DNA of 64,000 nt from Pseudaquidulcibacter sp041917055. GTDB taxonomy: Bacteria > Pseudomonadota > Alphaproteobacteria > Caulobacterales > Aquidulcibacteraceae. The notes below the pieces were generated by a model. That model worked only from the letters and a program-made list of their open reading frames with translations. It was not told the DNA's origin and searched no databases. The stretch spans positions 62,001 to 126,000 of the forward strand of contig JAYRYJ010000006.1 in the NCBI GenBank assembly GCA_041917055.1, written 5' to 3'. The position numbers and the translations under genes are program-made. Within the stretch, counting starts at the first letter, position 1; every line of letters starts with the position of its first letter. Shown here piece after piece: positions 35,858-44,702 of this stretch.

Positions 35858-36225
35858 TATAGACCTGCTAAATATTCTTTATACGCACCTTCATCCATAA
35901 GACCATCCAATTGTGATGCATCACGGATTTTAACTTTGGCAAACCAACCGTCGGTTTCGGCGGCTTCGTTCACAGTTTCAGGCGCATCACCTAAAACGGC
36001 ATTGCCCTCAATCACTTCGCAATCAATCGGTGCATAGACGTCAGAAGCTGCTTTTACGCTTTCAACAACTGCAATCGCGTCACCTTTGGCAACATTTTTT
36101 CCAGCCTCAGGAACTTCGACATAAACAACATCGCCCAATTGTTCGGCGGCATAGGCAGTGATGCCGATAGTTGCGGTTTCGCCGTCAATTTTAATCCATT
36201 CATGGTCTTCAGTAAATTTCAACAT
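35857..36225 (-). CDS. gcvH: glycine cleavage system H protein
   Basis: 122 residues from ATG at 36225 with AAAGGATG upstream; an in-frame start at 36240 is less likely. The lipoyl-bearing lysine is in AVVESVKAASDVY. H shuttles the aminomethyl group between P, T and L proteins. The N-terminus (MLKFTEDHEWIKID) matches the family exactly. Confidence 0.97.
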   Translation of the reverse strand: MLKFTEDHEWIKIDGETATIGITAYAAEQLGDVVYVEVPEAGKNVAKGDAIAVVESVKAASDVYAPIDCEVIEGNAVLGDAPETVNEAAETDGWFAKVKIRDASQLDGLMDEGAYKEYLAGL

Positions 36226-36236
36226 GTCACATCCTT

Positions 36237-37382
36237 TCACGGGCGGTAATAATTATGAGGAACAAAAGGCAGCGCGCAGATTTTCGCCGGTCTTGCGACA
36301 CCACGCACCATTAAATCTATTTCAGTGCCGATAGCGGCATAAGCGGCATCGACATAAGCCATTGCAATCGGCTTATTCAAACAAGGCGAAAAACCGCCAG
36401 AAGTAATGACACCGATTCTCGCGCCATTTTTATGAATTTCAACGCCTTCGCGCGCCGGGGCTTTGTCCAAAAATTCAATGCCGACGCGCTTTTTGGATGC
36501 GCCATTTGCCAATTCGCCCAAGACACGCGCCGAACCTGTAAAATCGCCACGTTCGCGGCGGCATTTTTGAATGGTCCATTTTAAATCGGCCTCAATCGGG
36601 CTTATGGTTTCGTCTAAATCATGACCATAGAGGCAAAGGCCCGCCTCTAGGCGTAAGCTATCGCGCGCGCCAAGACCGATTGGTTTTACACTATCATTGG
36701 AAAGCAAAAACTCAGTCAAAGCAAGTGAATGTTCGGCATCGACCAGTAATTCAAAACCATCTTCACCGGTATATCCGGAACGGGCAATGATTATATCGCC
36801 GAAATTGGTGTGAAAAACGCCGTATGACATAAAACCAAGCGCAGATGCTTCGGGCGCAACGCTAAGAATCACGTCTTTTGCTTTTGGCCCTTGCAGCGCG
36901 ATTAATGCATGGTCGTCCCAACGTTCGACTTCGGCGCGCGCGCCGCCTAAATCATTAAAAATCGCAAAATCCGCGTCTTTGCCGCCTGCGTTTACGACAA
37001 TATAAAGGCTGCCTTGCTCGCCATCATATAAAGGGCGCGCGACCATCATATCGTCAATTATGCCGCCATCCTTGTTCAAAATCATAGTATAGCGAATTTG
37101 CCCGCGTTTAAGGCCTTGAATATCACATGGCAGAACTTGTTCCAATATCTTGGCGACTTCGCAATGCGCCGCATCGGGCGTCAAACCTTCATGGTCACTG
37201 AGGTGGAAAAACGCCGGGCCCATATGAGAAACATCAAAAAGCCCTGCATTTTCGCGCGTCCAAAGGTGTTCTTTAATAACGCTGTCAAATTGCACCGGCA
37301 TGGAATAGCCCGCAAATTCCACCATGCGTGCGCCCATATCGGCCCATTTTTGGCTCAATGGTGTTGTTTTCAATTCACTCAT
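36237..37382 (-). CDS. gcvT: aminomethyltransferase (glycine cleavage T protein)
   Basis: About 381 residues from ATG at 37382 (MSELKTTPLSQ); starts at 37412 and 37406 are in frame but lie closer to the riboswitch. It transfers the C1 unit to tetrahydrofolate and releases ammonia. Motifs: MVEFAGYSMPVQF, LFDVSHMGP, RSGYTGEDGFELL and LGARDSLRLEAGLCLYGHD. First gene of gcvT-gcvH-gcvPA-gcvPB, under a tandem glycine riboswitch. The lpd/E3 gene is not here. Confidence 0.96.
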   Translation of the reverse strand: MSELKTTPLSQKWADMGARMVEFAGYSMPVQFDSVIKEHLWTRENAGLFDVSHMGPAFFHLSDHEGLTPDAAHCEVAKILEQVLPCDIQGLKRGQIRYTMILNKDGGIIDDMMVARPLYDGEQGSLYIVVNAGGKDADFAIFNDLGGARAEVERWDDHALIALQGPKAKDVILSVAPEASALGFMSYGVFHTNFGDIIIARSGYTGEDGFELLVDAEHSLALTEFLLSNDSVKPIGLGARDSLRLEAGLCLYGHDLDETISPIEADLKWTIQKCRRERGDFTGSARVLGELANGASKKRVGIEFLDKAPAREGVEIHKNGARIGVITSGGFSPCLNKPIAMAYVDAAYAAIGTEIDLMVRGVARPAKICALPFVPHNYYRP

Positions 37383-37441
37383 AAGAATACCCCGTGCGCC
37401 TTGCATTTTCATGCAGAAATTAGCGCATTACGCGCCAGCGC

Positions 37442-37602
37442 CCCCGCTGTATTCTCTGTCACAGAGCCTGAGAGATTTACTCCTTCGGCGGCGGTTACCC
37501 GCACTCTCCAGCGTTTTATTACCCAAACGGTCCTTTTGCCTGAGAGTTTCCGGGGCGGTTGCTCCTTCGGCGGTTTTCAATAAACACTCTCCCGCATGGG
37601 TG
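37442..37602 (-). promoter_or_regulatory. tandem glycine riboswitch
   Basis: Reading the minus strand: GCGGGAGAGTG, then CCGCCGAAGGAGCAA and GGAAACTCTCAGGCAAAAGGAC form aptamer 1 (about 37602-37527). GCTGGAGAGTGCGGG, then GCCGCCGAAGGAGTAAA and CTCTCAGGCTCTGTGACAGAG form aptamer 2 (about 37520-37445). The GGAGAG, GCCGAAGGAG and CTCTCAGGCA strings are the conserved core of the glycine class. It lies ~60 nt upstream of gcvT, and in known cases glycine binding turns the operon on. No obvious U-rich terminator follows aptamer 2, so control may be at translation. Confidence 0.95.
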
Positions 37603-37711
37603 ATTTGTTAAATGCCGTTAAATTGCGCGCGGGTCAAGAGCGAATGCAAATAGAATGGCAATTTATTAAATAGCTTATCCTGCGTATCTGAATCTGGTTT
37701 AAACTATACGA

Positions 37712-38029
37712 ATGACAAAATTACCAAACCCCAAACACGAAATTTTTGCGCAAGAGGTTGCGAGCGGAAAAACTGCTGAAGGGGCATATATTGCAGCGGG
37801 CTATGCGCCAAAATATGCGAATAAAAATGCCCATAGAATGACGGTAAATGAAGGTATTTGCGCCCGCATTCACGAATTGCAAAGTGAAACCGCCGCTAAA
37901 TTAGGAGTAAACCTTGAAACCATTGTCGCAGAAATTGAAAAAACTCGAGTTATGGCAATTGCATTGGGTCAATCTCATACAGCTCTAAACGCAACTATTA
38001 CAAAAGCTCGCTTGTTGGGGATAATATAA
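37712..38029 (+). CDS. orphan phage terminase small subunit-like protein
   Basis: 105 residues. The terminase small-subunit (Terminase_2-like) pattern is visible: LPNPKHEIFAQEVASGKTA with AYIAAGYAPKYA (helix-turn-helix), NEGICARIHELQ, then TAAKLGVNLETIVAEIEKTR and ALNATITKARLLGII. In phages it recognises packaging sites for the large subunit. No other phage gene is visible, so it looks like a leftover of a prophage or an exapted DNA-binding protein. The C-terminus stops right after the conserved KA.LLG, a little shorter than usual. Confidence 0.75.
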   Translation: MTKLPNPKHEIFAQEVASGKTAEGAYIAAGYAPKYANKNAHRMTVNEGICARIHELQSETAAKLGVNLETIVAEIEKTRVMAIALGQSHTALNATITKARLLGII

Positions 38030-38039
38030 TACCTAACTG

Positions 38040-38235
38040 CTTCCCTCGAGGGAAGCTGGCACCGTAGCGTAGCGTAGGTGACTGAAGGGTGGGCGATTTC
38101 CTTAGAAATCGCTTGCGCAAGCAAAATCAGCTAGGGCTGGGAGTGAGGTTTGGCTGTCGCCAAAGCGATAGCTTCACTATCGCCCCCTCCACCGCGTTTC
38201 ACGCGGCCCCCCTCCCCCGTGAACGGGGGAGGAGT
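38040..38235. repeat. composite palindromic repeat element
   Basis: Starts with the palindrome CTTCCCTCGAGGGAAG and ends with a right arm (CACCGCGTTTCACGCGG ... CCTCCCCCGTGAACGGGGGAGG) that matches the arm family of the element at 14076-14245. In between are hairpins GCGATTTCCTTAGAAATCGC, GCTTGCGCAAGC and GCGATAGCTTCACTATCGC. It looks like a chimera of two repeat families. It is noncoding and much more GC-rich than its surroundings. Confidence 0.8.
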
Positions 38236-38632
38236 TAGGCGCAAATAAAAAGGGTCGTGAATGTTTCCAATCACGACCCCTTCTCCTCAAGTATTATCAA
38301 GGAGTACGAGATAATCAAAGCCTGTAAACTTAATCACACCAAGTATTCACCCAACAAATATTAGCACAGCGCGCAACAAATGCGGCAAGACGTGCATCTT
38401 TATTTATTTTATTGAAGACTGTCTTTGACTTCTCTTGAAGCAGCGTATAATAAAAACGGGAAATTGCAAGTATTTTTGATTCGTATCACTTTTAGAAAAG
38501 TGTCACAAAATCAATATATTACCAATTTGGAAGTTTGGATGCGCCGACTTATCCACAGAAATTTTGATTGTGAAACATAAGAACTTGAAAAAACTCAAAT
38601 CGTATCCAAATAATGCAAACTAGGAGTGAGGC
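38236..38632. other. AT-rich noncoding stretch with two small inverted repeats
   Basis: No gene is supported in these 397 bp. GGGTCGTGA at 38252-38260 pairs with TCACGACCC at 38271-38279 and is followed by TTCTCC, a possible weak terminator or small-RNA hairpin. CACTTTTAGAAAAGTG at 38487-38502 is a near-perfect palindrome, a plausible operator for the qmcA promoter. A single perfect DnaA-box-like TTATCCACA lies at 38549-38557. The base composition is markedly AT-rich. Confidence 0.5.
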
Positions 38633-39550
38633 ATGGAATCTGCAGTTTTTACTTTAACATTTTTGGTTCTGGCGGGGGTTTTTGTTGCCTCAACCATCAA
38701 AATTGTCCCACAAGGTTATCAATTTACCGTTGAGCGCTTTGGACGTTTCACCAATATACTTACCCCCGGCTTGAATTTCCTTATCCCTTTTGTCGATTCA
38801 GTTGGACGCAAAATTTCCATGATGGAATCGGTGTTCGATGTTCCGCGTCAAGAAGTTATCACCAAAGACAACGCGATGGTTAGTTGCGATGCGGTTGTAT
38901 TTACCCAAGTTTATGATGCCGCCAAAGCCGCGTATGAAGTTGAAAATTTGCGTCTTGCGATTATTAATCTCGCGCTCACCAATTTGCGGACCGTTATTGG
39001 CTCAATGGAACTTGATGAAGTTTTGTCACAACGTGACATGATTAATGCCAAATTACTTACAACAATTGACGCCGCAACCACCCCATGGGGCGTTAAAGTT
39101 GTGCGTATTGAAATTAAGGACATTACGCCACCTGCGAACCTTACTGAGGCAATGGCGCGCCAAATGAAAGCCGAACGTGACAAGCGCGCCGACATCACTG
39201 AGGCTGAAGGTTCAAGGCAAGCCGCGATTTTACGCGCTGAGGGTCTAAAACAATCAACAATCCTTGAAGCAGAAGCGCGCAAAGAGGCAGCTTTCCGCGA
39301 CGCTGAAGCGCGGGAACGTGCCGCCGAAGCCGAAGCGAATGCAACAAAAATGGTTTCCGAAGCGATTGCACAGGGCGATATCCAAGCGGTTAATTATTTC
39401 CTTGCACAAAAATATATCGAAGCGTTTGGGAATTTGGCAACTTCGCCGCAACAACGTACAGTTATTATCCCTGCCGATCTTTCGTCACTTGCTGGCGCCG
39501 TCGAGGGGGTAAAGGCTTTGCTAGATTCAAAACCTGAAGCTAAGAAATAG
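38633..39550 (+). CDS. qmcA: SPFH/stomatin-like membrane protein QmcA
   Basis: 305 residues. One N-terminal membrane helix (VFTLTFLVLAGVFVASTI), the SPFH/Band 7 domain (VPQGYQFTVERFGRF, LTPGLNFLIPFVD, PRQEVITKDNAMVSCDAVV) and a long charged helix rich in EAEARKEAAFRDAEARERA. Such scaffolds form oligomers in membrane microdomains and often work with the FtsH protease. An AGGAGTGAGGC segment precedes the ATG. Paired with the downstream nfeD-like gene, the classic two-gene unit. Confidence 0.93.
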   Translation: MESAVFTLTFLVLAGVFVASTIKIVPQGYQFTVERFGRFTNILTPGLNFLIPFVDSVGRKISMMESVFDVPRQEVITKDNAMVSCDAVVFTQVYDAAKAAYEVENLRLAIINLALTNLRTVIGSMELDEVLSQRDMINAKLLTTIDAATTPWGVKVVRIEIKDITPPANLTEAMARQMKAERDKRADITEAEGSRQAAILRAEGLKQSTILEAEARKEAAFRDAEARERAAEAEANATKMVSEAIAQGDIQAVNYFLAQKYIEAFGNLATSPQQRTVIIPADLSSLAGAVEGVKALLDSKPEAKK

Positions 39551-39557
39551 GTTAGAA

Positions 39558-40010
39558 ATGGATATTTTTGATTTCTTTTCCTCTCACCCATTTTGGGCTT
39601 GGGGCTCAGTATGTGCCATTTTGTTGGTGTTCGAACTTTTAAGCGGAACCATGTATCTTTTATGGTTTGCGATTGCGGCGGCGATTGTCGCATTTCTTAC
39701 ACTTATCGCGCCTAACACGCCTGTCTATATAAGCGTTTTAGTTTTTGCGATTTTGGCGATTTTGACAACGATTTTCGGTCGAAAACTATTTCCGCTTAAA
39801 CTTGGCAAAGAAGCGCAAAACATTAATGAACCGGACTCGCGACTTGTAGGGCAAATCGGAATTGCTGCTGGTGATTTTGATGCCGGAATGGGCGCAATTT
39901 TCATAGGTGACACAAGGTGGCGCGCCATGTGCGAAACCAACCCCAAAGAAGGCCGAAAATTGAGAGTTGTTAGAGTAGATGGTGCAACGGTGACTGTTGA
40001 GGCGGCTTAA
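39558..40010 (+). CDS. NfeD-family membrane protein
   Basis: 150 residues: three or so membrane helices (SVCAILLVFELLSGTMYLLW, IAAAIVAFLTLIA, ISVLVFAILAILTTIF) followed by a C-terminal OB-fold (~residues 90-150; LVGQIGIAAGDFDAG, GDTRWRAMCE). This is the short NfeD1b form without a protease domain, which partners a stomatin-like protein. It starts 7 bp after qmcA. Confidence 0.9.
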   Translation: MDIFDFFSSHPFWAWGSVCAILLVFELLSGTMYLLWFAIAAAIVAFLTLIAPNTPVYISVLVFAILAILTTIFGRKLFPLKLGKEAQNINEPDSRLVGQIGIAAGDFDAGMGAIFIGDTRWRAMCETNPKEGRKLRVVRVDGATVTVEAA

Positions 40011-40093
40011 GTATTGACTTAACGAATAGTCAAATCGTCTAGAATTAATCGATTCTAATTGTTTGTAGTTGTGGGATTCTTTGAATTGGAAAA

Positions 40094-40969
40094 GTGGCAT
40101 TTGTAATGAAAATGAAGTCTTCGTTGATCGCATTATTTGTCTCAATTTCATTTGCAAGTAGCTGCAATCTTAATAATCCCAATGCGGCGAAGGTTAGTAA
40201 AAGGTGTGTCGCTTCAGACGCTGTAGGAGGGCTGAAAGAGATTGTTTTTTCCAATGCCATAAATGATTTTGGTGGAAATCCAACGATTTTGAATGATTGG
40301 CAAAAAACATTCAAGGCAACTTTGATTTCCCCTTTAATGCAAAACTATAATAAGGACATTGACAGAGTCGATTGCGTCGCTAAGTTTGCACTTAGTATTC
40401 CCTCGGCGGAGGCGGTTTACTTTGATGGGAAAACTGAAATTCGAAACGACCTGAATTACTTTTTACAGCCTACTGCTGACGCAAGCGGCGATATTGTTTC
40501 CACTTCCGACGCGTCATTCATCATTCAGCAATTATTAGTTGCCGCGTCTAATAAGTCTCGGAATGAAGCAATTCATTTGCGACCTGCTCCGGCCTCTAAC
40601 AAGATTGAGCCGGGTGAAAATGACATTCAAGACACAGACTTACCAGCCATTAGCAACGACGCCATTGAAAATATTAAAGGATTCTATGCCGCACTACATG
40701 ATGGTAACGGTGAATTAGCAAACGGTTTTGTGATTCCCGAGAAACGTAATAAAGGTAGCTATAATATTCTTCAGATGAACCGATTTTATGGAGAATTGTC
40801 GCGGCCTGTTCAATTAACTTCAATTAAGGGACAAACAAATAATTCCTATTTAGTAACTTTTGATTATGCTGCGGGGACTAATTATTGCGACGGCAAAGCA
40901 ATTGTCCATACAAAAAATATATCCGGACGACCTATGATTTCTTCCATCGTTCCAATTTCGAAGTGCTAA
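40094..40969 (+). CDS. putative lipoprotein of unknown function
   Basis: Up to 291 residues; GTG at 40094 has GGAAAA upstream, while ATG at 40106 gives a standard signal peptide. The signal ends at FASSC, a plausible lipobox. The mature protein has four Cys (KRCVASD, RVDCVAK, NYCDGK, final SKC) that could form two disulfides, and mixed alpha/beta character. No domain recognised. It faces dnaE tail-to-tail with 19 bp between the stops. Confidence 0.6.
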   Translation: MAFVMKMKSSLIALFVSISFASSCNLNNPNAAKVSKRCVASDAVGGLKEIVFSNAINDFGGNPTILNDWQKTFKATLISPLMQNYNKDIDRVDCVAKFALSIPSAEAVYFDGKTEIRNDLNYFLQPTADASGDIVSTSDASFIIQQLLVAASNKSRNEAIHLRPAPASNKIEPGENDIQDTDLPAISNDAIENIKGFYAALHDGNGELANGFVIPEKRNKGSYNILQMNRFYGELSRPVQLTSIKGQTNNSYLVTFDYAAGTNYCDGKAIVHTKNISGRPMISSIVPISKC

Positions 40970-40988
40970 CAACAAATAGAATGTTCCT

Positions 40989-43900
40989 CTAATACTCCGA
41001 CACACTCGCCACGCCCATTATTGATTTTAGAGCGCGGCGGGCGCCGACATCTAAAGGGAAGCGACCAGGCAATTGCATTTCAACTTCCAGGCCGCAATCG
41101 GTTAAAAAAACTAGTTTCAATTCACCAAATACATTGGATTGCGCGCCGCGTAATGCCTCAGTAACTTCTTTAATGTCGGCAATTTTTGCGCTTTCATCGA
41201 GATATAATTTCGCGCCTGCTAATTGAGTTGATGCGATATTTTCGACATTATCAAAGCGCGAGCCATTGATTTTAACCTCGCTTTCAACCAGTTTAGCGCT
41301 TGCGACAAAACTTATGGCGCGGCCATTTTCGAAATATTTTCGGGCATCTTCCAAATCTTCGGGTCTTACAAAAACCTCATATTCACCGGTTGGATCCGAT
41401 AATGTCACCCACGCAAATTTGCCGCCTTTTCGCGCCGGCCTTTCTTTGAATGCACGAATAACCCCCGCCATTCGAAACACCCCCTCACCCGTTGGAAGGT
41501 TGTCGGGAACTTGATTATAAAGAACGGTTTTGCGTTGTATCAATTCCGGCATAATATCATCAAGCGGGTGGCCGGATAGGAATAGGCCCATTGCCGCAAA
41601 TTCATGCGATAATTTATCTTGGGCTGAATAGGGTTTTATTATTGGCAATGGCGCGCGCGGCGGTGTCGCACTTTCGCCGAAAAGCCCCATTTGGTTTGTG
41701 TCATGCTCATTATTCGTAGCATTTGCATGGCTCATTAATTGATCCGCGCTTTCGACAATTCGCGCGCGATTGGTGTCGAAATCATCAAAAGCCCCAGCTT
41801 TGGCGAGGTTTTCGACAGCGCGTTTGTTCAAATGGCGCGGCCCCACTTTTTCGAAAACTTCATAAATATTTTCAAAGCCGCCATTTTCCTCGCGGATTTC
41901 CACCAAATGCGACATTGCCCGAACACCGACATTTTTGACCGCGCCCAAAGCATAAAGAATTTCGCCGTTTTCAATCGCGAAATTGGCTTGGGATGTGTTT
42001 ATGTCGGGCTTGCGAACCTTGATACCGAGTTTTTTGGCATCTTGAACATAGGCACTCAATTTGTTTGTATCTTCGATATCGAGTGTCATTGCCGCGACCA
42101 AAAATTCGCACGGATATTTGGCTTTTAACCAAGCGGTTTGGTAGGAAATAACCGCATAGGCAGCGGCGTGGGATTTATTGAAACCATAACCCGCGAATTT
42201 ATTCACTAGGTCGAAAATTTGGCCGGAAAGTGATTTATCAATTCCTTTTTTATCCGCGCCTTCGACAAACCGTTTTCTTTGCAAATCCATTTCAGATTGC
42301 AATTTTTTACCCATTGCGCGGCGTAACATATCGGCCTCTCCCAATGAATAGCCAGAAAGGATTTGCGCAATCTGCATAACTTGTTCTTGGTAAATTATTA
42401 CGCCATGAGTTTCTTTCAAAACTGGTTCAAGTGATGGGTGAAGATAATCAGGTTTTTGCCGCCCCGCTTTAACATCACAATATGTTGGAATATTCTCCAT
42501 TGGACCCGGGCGATAAAGCGAAATCAAAGCGATAATATCTTCAAGACAAGTGGGAACCATTTTGCGCAGCGTATCGCGCATTCCTTGCCCCTCGAGTTGG
42601 AACACGCCCAAAGTTTGACCGCCCGCCAAAAAGTCGAAAACTTCTTTATCGTCATACCGTTGAGTCGAAAAATCAACCTCGATACCGCGCTTTTTAAGTA
42701 ATTCAATCGCAGTTTGAATGACACTTAGCGTTTTTAGCCCCAGGAAGTCGAATTTCACCAAACCTGCCGCTTCGGACCATTTCATATTGAATTGGGTTGC
42801 GGGGATTTCTGATTTCGGGTCTTTGTATAAAGGCACTAATTCCGTTAGATTGCGACCCGCAATAACCACACCCGCGGCGTGGGTTGAACAATTGCGATAA
42901 AGACCTTCTAATTCAAGCGCGGTTTCCAATAATGTGCGGGTGGTTTCATTATCGGCCTGTTTTTCTTGCAACTTTGGTTCGATTTCAATCGCCTTGCGCA
43001 AAGTTACGGGGTTTGCCGGATTATTGGGGATTAATTTCGTTATGTCCGAAACCTCGGAAAATGACATATCCAAAACCCGCCCGACATCGCGCACTGCAGC
43101 GCGCGCCTGCAAAGTACCGAAAGTGATGATTTGCGATACCCTATCATAGCCATATTTTTCTTGCACATAGGAAATAACTTCGTCACGCCGCGTTTGGCAA
43201 AAATCGACGTCGAAGTCGGGCATCGAGACACGTTCTGGGTTCAAAAAACGTTCAAAAAGCAAGCCGAATTCCAGAGGGTCTAAGTCGGTGATTTCCAATG
43301 AATAAGCAACCAATGAACCCGCACCGGAACCGCGCCCCGGACCAACCGGAATATTTTGTGCTTTTGCCCATTTTATGAAGTCCGAAACTATGAGGAAATA
43401 GCCCGAAAAACCCATTCTTTCGATAACAGAAAGTTCGAAATTGAGGCGCGCCTCATATTCCTCGGTCGTCGTAATTGGCGGTCGTTTTTCTAGGCGCAGT
43501 TTTAAACCTTCATGCGCTTGTTTCGCCAATTCGTCTTTTTCTTCAAGACCCGAAGGAGAAACGAAAGGCGGCAAGATTGGGTTTCGCTTTTTGGCACGAA
43601 TGGCACATCTTTGCGCAATTTCGACCGTGTTTTCGATGCATTCAGGCAAATCTGCAAAAAGAGCGAGCATTTCAGAATTGGGCTTGAAATAATGCTCCTC
43701 AGTCAATCTGTCACGATTATTATCTGATAATCTCGCACCTTGCGCAATGCATCGCAAAACTTCATGCGGGTAGTGTTTTTGACGCGTTTCATAGCGAATG
43801 TCATTTGTGCCGACGATTGGAATATCAGTGTCATAGGCATATTGAAGCAAGATAGGCTCGCAAATCGCCTCATCATCACGACCGTGACGCGTGATTTCAA

Positions 43901-44405
43901 TGTAGAAATTGTCCAGAAATTCGCGGCTTAGAATTGCCGCCCAATCGCGCATTTCATCAATTCGATTGGCCATAATTTCGCGGTTTAGCGGCCCTTCCCA
44001 ACCACCCGAGAGGCAGATAAGGCCATTTTTATGGGCAATCAATTTCTCGATTGTCAAACAATCATCAATGGCGTCGGTTTCCAAAAAAGACGCACTTGAT
44101 AATAAATATAGATTTTGTAGGCCAATTTCGTCTTTTGCAAAAAGCGCCAATTGACCATGACTTTTGCCATTTCCGGCAATTGTGTCTTTCTTCACATATA
44201 AGGAAAGACCAATAATTGGTTGCACACCATTTGCGGCAAGGCTTTCAGAAAATTCCAAACCACCGAAAAGATTGGGGTCGCAAATTCCCAAAGCGCAATA
44301 TTCACGATTTTTCGCGACATTGGCAATATTCTTAATGGTCATGGCGCCATCGAGTAATGAATAGGCGCTTCTAACCCTTAAATGGACAAATTCGGGATTC
44401 TGCAT
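40989..44405 (-). CDS. dnaE: DNA polymerase III alpha subunit
   Basis: 1138 residues, the replicative polymerase (DnaE1 type). An N-terminal PHP domain (LRVRSAYSLLDGAMTI) is followed by the palm with PVGPGRGSGAGSLVAYSL and the catalytic acids in MPDFDVDFCQ. Further motifs: GRVLDMSF, YNCSTHAAGVVIA-like segment (RNCSTHAAGVVIAG), FNKSHAAAYAVISYQT, and an OB fold late (FAWVTLSDPTGEYEVFV). Length is standard. Confidence 0.97.
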   Translation of the reverse strand: MQNPEFVHLRVRSAYSLLDGAMTIKNIANVAKNREYCALGICDPNLFGGLEFSESLAANGVQPIIGLSLYVKKDTIAGNGKSHGQLALFAKDEIGLQNLYLLSSASFLETDAIDDCLTIEKLIAHKNGLICLSGGWEGPLNREIMANRIDEMRDWAAILSREFLDNFYIEITRHGRDDEAICEPILLQYAYDTDIPIVGTNDIRYETRQKHYPHEVLRCIAQGARLSDNNRDRLTEEHYFKPNSEMLALFADLPECIENTVEIAQRCAIRAKKRNPILPPFVSPSGLEEKDELAKQAHEGLKLRLEKRPPITTTEEYEARLNFELSVIERMGFSGYFLIVSDFIKWAKAQNIPVGPGRGSGAGSLVAYSLEITDLDPLEFGLLFERFLNPERVSMPDFDVDFCQTRRDEVISYVQEKYGYDRVSQIITFGTLQARAAVRDVGRVLDMSFSEVSDITKLIPNNPANPVTLRKAIEIEPKLQEKQADNETTRTLLETALELEGLYRNCSTHAAGVVIAGRNLTELVPLYKDPKSEIPATQFNMKWSEAAGLVKFDFLGLKTLSVIQTAIELLKKRGIEVDFSTQRYDDKEVFDFLAGGQTLGVFQLEGQGMRDTLRKMVPTCLEDIIALISLYRPGPMENIPTYCDVKAGRQKPDYLHPSLEPVLKETHGVIIYQEQVMQIAQILSGYSLGEADMLRRAMGKKLQSEMDLQRKRFVEGADKKGIDKSLSGQIFDLVNKFAGYGFNKSHAAAYAVISYQTAWLKAKYPCEFLVAAMTLDIEDTNKLSAYVQDAKKLGIKVRKPDINTSQANFAIENGEILYALGAVKNVGVRAMSHLVEIREENGGFENIYEVFEKVGPRHLNKRAVENLAKAGAFDDFDTNRARIVESADQLMSHANATNNEHDTNQMGLFGESATPPRAPLPIIKPYSAQDKLSHEFAAMGLFLSGHPLDDIMPELIQRKTVLYNQVPDNLPTGEGVFRMAGVIRAFKERPARKGGKFAWVTLSDPTGEYEVFVRPEDLEDARKYFENGRAISFVASAKLVESEVKINGSRFDNVENIASTQLAGAKLYLDESAKIADIKEVTEALRGAQSNVFGELKLVFLTDCGLEVEMQLPGRFPLDVGARRALKSIMGVASVSEY

Positions 44406-44491
44406 ATTTCAACAATATAAAATTTCCCGCCTTTGTCAGCAAAAACCGACACCCCACCAACAGGTTTTTGCATGATATGGCGTCGGACCTT

Positions 44492-44593
44492 TTAAGTCGC
44501 AAACATCTCCGCAACCGTCCAAATAAAGGCAGAGCCGGAAATCAAAACCAAAAGCCCTAAAAATTCTTCAAAATCCAAAAAGAGTTTTGCCAT
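44492..44593 (-). CDS. possible 33-residue membrane peptide
   Basis: A short frame with ATG at 44593 and a purine-rich GCGAGGCGGCG just upstream. The peptide begins MAKLFLDFEEF, has a single hydrophobic segment (LGLLVLISGSAFIWTV) and ends AEMFAT. This is the shape of many real small membrane proteins, but it was found by eye, and no homologue is known to me. It lies in the otherwise gene-free gap between dnaE and lolD. Confidence 0.4.
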   Translation of the reverse strand: MAKLFLDFEEFLGLLVLISGSAFIWTVAEMFAT

Positions 44594-44702
44594 CGCCGCC
44601 TCGCACTATAGATCAATTATTCGTTCTATAAATGTTCTTATTTCACGTTTTGTTCTCATGCGCAAGTAGTTTTTTTGGAAATATGCAGTTTTCTAATAAA
44701 AT

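Noticed and set aside
38549..38557. Perfect DnaA box TTATCCACA in AT-rich DNA, possible replication origin
   Set aside because: Only one perfect box is seen, with no cluster, no AT-rich 13-mers and no dnaA, hemE or parAB nearby; chance is sufficient.
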